From NCBI GenBank assembly GCA_934140355.1, contig CAKPBH010000001.1:1-61681 (forward strand): a DNA stretch of 61,681 nucleotides. The letters are read 5' to 3'. This stretch comes from an uncultured Bacilli bacterium. GTDB lineage: Bacteria; Bacillota_I; Bacilli_A; RF39; UBA660. Shown one piece after another: positions 59,142 to 61,681 of the stretch (positions are counted from its first letter, which is position 1; each line of letters opens with the position of its first letter). The position numbers and the translations under genes are program-made. The notes beneath the pieces are model-generated. The model was not told the origin of the DNA, searched no databases, and saw only the letters and a program-made list of their open reading frames with translations.

Positions 59142-59536
59142 ATTACTCTCCTACTCTTAATATAGTTTCATTATATTAAAAATTATATTAAAAGTAAAGA
59201 CAATTACTTTTTTATTCTCGACTATAAATACAGGATTTTAACACTTTTAAATTACAAAATTCTAACAAAGTATTTAATATACTGATTTTTTTGTCAATTG
59301 TTAATTATTTTTCTGTATAGTTTGTTCGTAAGGCACATAATTGAGTTACGAGATAGTTAATTAATATGTGCATCAATAAAACTAAATCTAAAAATTATGA
59401 ACATTATTTCATCATGCAAGATGTTGAAAAATTAAATAATGAATATATAACATATAAAATAATAGAAACCTTGTGAAAAAAATTAAAAATTTTTTCAGCA
59501 ACAAAATAGAAGACTTACCCATTTTTAGGAGCACTA
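59142..59536. other. Intergenic region between the two repeat-protein copies
   Basis: AT-rich. It holds the promoter region of the 1148-aa gene at its left end and a short transposase-like N-terminal fragment on the plus strand. No intact gene. Confidence 0.5.
59368..59478 (+). pseudogene. Fragment resembling a transposase N-terminus
   Basis: Reads MCINKTKSKNYEHYFIMQDV, then EKLNNEYITYKIIETL and a stop. The pattern 'KTKSKNxxxYxIxxxV...TxKxIExL(G)' recalls IS1634-like transposase starts. It stops where the family continues, so it is only a remnant. Confidence 0.4.
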
Positions 59537-59580
59537 AAAAACTCTCTAAAACCTTTTAAAATAAGGATTAGAGAGTTTTT
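59537..59580 (-). terminator. Terminator after the truncated second copy
   Basis: AAAAACTCTCTAA and AGAGAGTTTTT with inner CCTT/AAGG form a stem downstream (minus strand) of the second copy. Confidence 0.75.
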
Positions 59581-59606
59581 ACCCATTAAAAAGCGTCAAA
59601 GATGAG

Positions 59607-61606
59607 ATTTTATATCAGTTAAGTCAATGACGCAAGAGGATAATCATTGTTGCAATGGATAAGATTAAACTAACAATCATTAAGAATAAGAAAGTAACTT
59701 GTCCCTTGCTACCATGCCCCCGACCACCAACTGAAGGAGGAGTTTCTGAATGACTTTCAGTATAACTTGAAACAATAATATTTTTCTCATTCTGAGCATT
59801 TATTGCTAAATTTTTTAACTTACCTAAAACTTCCTTTACTTCGTTTTCAGCCTGTTTTCTCTTTTTAGTATTTGGCATAATATAAGTATCAATATTTCCA
59901 TCTTTATCTACTGCAACATAAAAATCTTCTCCAACATAAGCACACATATACTCCGTACTTTCATCCTCAAAAACTACTTCATCATAAGATTTTCCTTGTA
60001 AGATATCATTAATTCCCTTGATTCTAGCAATTTCATTCTGAATTGCCTCTGGATGATCAAGGTATTTTACATCATCTCTTAATACACGATATTCAGGCAT
60101 TTTAGTATCTTTAAAAGGGACATATTCTCTACTATTGTCTTGATTAGAAGTCGCTAAAAGTACGCACTTATTTGGATTTACATCAAAATAACCTGGTGTT
60201 TTTTCACCGTCTTTCACAAAGTTTACTCCCAAATTTACTGTTGGCTTGTCAAAACGAAAAACATATTGGTTGGCTACAACTACGTTTTCGATTGGACTTT
60301 CGCTATCTTTAGATAATTCAATTAATCTATTGGCAACGTTCTGACAAGCCAAACGCACATCTTCATCTGTGAATTCGGATGAAACACTATTTCTTAATTC
60401 ATTTAAAAATACTGTATTTCCTACTCTAAAGCCACTTACTCTACTGACAAATTCTCCCTTTTTCGAAGAAAATCGAATATGAAAACCAGTTGTATTTCTA
60501 AGGCAAAAATCAAATAACCTCTGCCCTACACCACCGATACGCATACATGCACCAGTTCTCTCACCATATGTTAGGTTAATTGCATTAGTAAAATTTCCTA
60601 GGTTAACAGAAAGAGATTTCCCGTTTTCTAAAAAAATATCCTCTTTTATTGGTGGAACATTTATAAATTCCCTTTCATACATATCCCGGATATATTCGGG
60701 AACTTTATCTAATCGTTCCGTTCTTTTCATCGAAGCAGAGTTAGGAGGAGGATCGTTTGTAAAATAATCTGCATTATCTTTACCTAGTAATTTAACTAAA
60801 GTTTGATTTACATCACAAGCACCTAAAACAACTTTTAAATTTATTTTTTTCTTTTTTTGCAAATTGGTAGCAATGAAAAAAATTTTTTCGATAAAATTTT
60901 CCATATCAAAACTTGACATATCATTCATTTCAAAAATTCGATTAAAGTTACTCCCTAAACCAATTAAGTGATACTTTTTTATCACATCCACAATTTTTTC
61001 ATATTTTTCATGATTTTCTTTCAAGCACAATTCAAAAAATTCATCTAAATTACAACACGTCAATAATAGTTCGGCAAGATTAGTGGAATTATCAATTTTA
61101 AGTCTTTCATCATATTTTATTTCACTTGGTGGTACTTTTAACATACCAAACAGCTCATCATAATGTTCATCATATAATCGAACCAAAATTTTATTTAACC
61201 CTTTAAAGCCTAATTTTATTTCTTTTGGGGCATTTTTAGGATCTTTTGTTTTCCATTCTAGGACATCTTTTAGAGTTATTCCATTTATAAAAGTGTTAGA
61301 TGTTAATTGCTCAGGATAAAATTTCAAAATTAAATTGCTTAGCGTATCTGTATCGTAATGTTCTGTTATATATTTTAACAGATAATTCCTGTCTACTTTT
61401 CTATCTATTTTCAATAAATTATCAGCAAATATCTGCTTTTTTCTAGCCATTTTGTAATCTTCCATTTGTACATCGATATACTGACTAGTAATTACTTTTA
61501 ACCTTTCCAAAGCGTCTTCTCTAACCTTTGATTTACTTTGATCAACTAATTCAATAATAAAATTTTTAAGATAATTACTATCATTTTGGATATCAGTAAT
61601 GAACTG
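59607..61606. repeat. 2-kb tandem duplication, copy 2
   Basis: Direct repeat of 55678-57674, separated by about 1.9 kb that includes the repeat-coding half of the full gene. Homology stops abruptly at GAACTG (61601-61606). Confidence 0.9.
59624..61606 (-). pseudogene. 5'-truncated second copy of the 1148-aa repeat-protein gene
   Basis: The open frame keeps the whole C-terminal half (middle helical region, Cys/His domain with TGACMRIGGVG and GFHIRFSSKKGE, and tail helix) without stops. The homologous frame continues upstream of any start to 61606 (FITDIQNDSNYLKN) and then breaks into unrelated sequence. There is no repeat region, no credible start codon (only a TTG at 61510 without a ribosome site) and no promoter. 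It is most likely silent, unless a fusion start exists beyond the window. Confidence 0.75.
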
Positions 61607-61681
61607 GTTCTATAATAAATAGTGTTGGTGAGTAAAATCACTTACACTATTTTTATTAAAATAAAAGTGAGTCATACCAGA
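61607..61681. mobile_element. Possible mobile-element end at the truncation point
   Basis: Right after the homology break comes GTTCTATAATAAATAGTGTT and an imperfect palindrome (AATAGTGTTGGTGA / TCACTTACACTATT, about 61617-61651). This looks like the end of an insertion element that cut the gene. The window ends before a transposase can be seen. Confidence 0.4.

Noticed and set aside
1..61681. tRNA or rRNA genes
   Set aside because: No T-loop (GTTCRANYCC-type) plus acceptor pairing was found on either strand by reading; a covariance scan would be decisive.

Overview
The window is a strongly AT-rich chromosomal stretch from a low-GC Gram-positive of the Bacilli type. I cannot name the species. 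The lineage call rests on Bacilli-style gene sets (ruvX, a DUF1292 gene and mltG in a row; yutD; yidD), a T-box leader in front of aspS, purine-rich Shine-Dalgarno sites, many GTG/TTG starts and extended -10 promoters. TGA acts as a stop (mltG ends with it), so the code is standard and not the mycoplasma one. The cell is walled: it carries murD, a D-Ala-D-Ala ligase, a D,D-carboxypeptidase, mltG, a FemX-like enzyme, a GH25 lysozyme and a CwlD-like amidase. A small acid-soluble spore protein, the CwlD-like amidase and a SPOR-like protein suggest spore formation, as in walled, host-associated relatives of Erysipelotrichia or RF39; this is inference.

Layout. 1-7 kb: two small or unknown genes, an exported DUF6273-like protein, a D,D-carboxypeptidase, a GH25 lysozyme and a FemX-like transferase. 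7-19 kb: ddl-ruvA, membrane proteins, a spore SASP, thiI, an AarF kinase, the cwlD-like gene, an M29 peptidase, yidD, a ferredoxin and yutD. 19-21 kb: a thioester-domain/Cna-B surface adhesin directly downstream of a decayed transposase remnant. 21-31 kb: a nucleotidase, ruvX-DUF1292-mltG, pyruvate phosphate dikinase, miaA, mnmA and an HTH regulator followed by a 30-residue membrane peptide.

31.6-39.3 kb: a complete type II CRISPR-Cas locus. A compact cas9 (1213 aa), cas1 and cas2 overlap on the plus strand. A tracrRNA and a long csn2-like gene follow on the minus strand. A leader of about 100 bp and a nine-repeat array then run on the plus strand. Two closely related hairpins bracket cas9-cas1-cas2, and the upstream one is split by a 462-bp IS3-type remnant. 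Spacers 2, 3 and 8 derive from the same target segment; 3 and 8 are identical.

40-50 kb: minus-strand housekeeping genes mutS, tig, greA, murD, a ClpX-like AAA+ protein with a different N-terminal domain, and aspS behind a T-box leader with an unusually short Stem I. 50-55.6 kb: a dGTPase-like protein, a PLP enzyme of the aluminium-resistance family, small membrane proteins and a phosphohexomutase. 55.7-61.7 kb: an unrecognised 1148-residue tail-anchored protein with tandem 26-residue repeats, followed by a second copy of its C-terminal half. That copy is cut at its 5' end and belongs to a tandem duplication of about 2 kb.

The most unusual parts are the CRISPR locus architecture, the repeat-protein duplication, the short-Stem-I T-box and the ClpX-like paralogue. 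No tRNA or rRNA genes were recognised.
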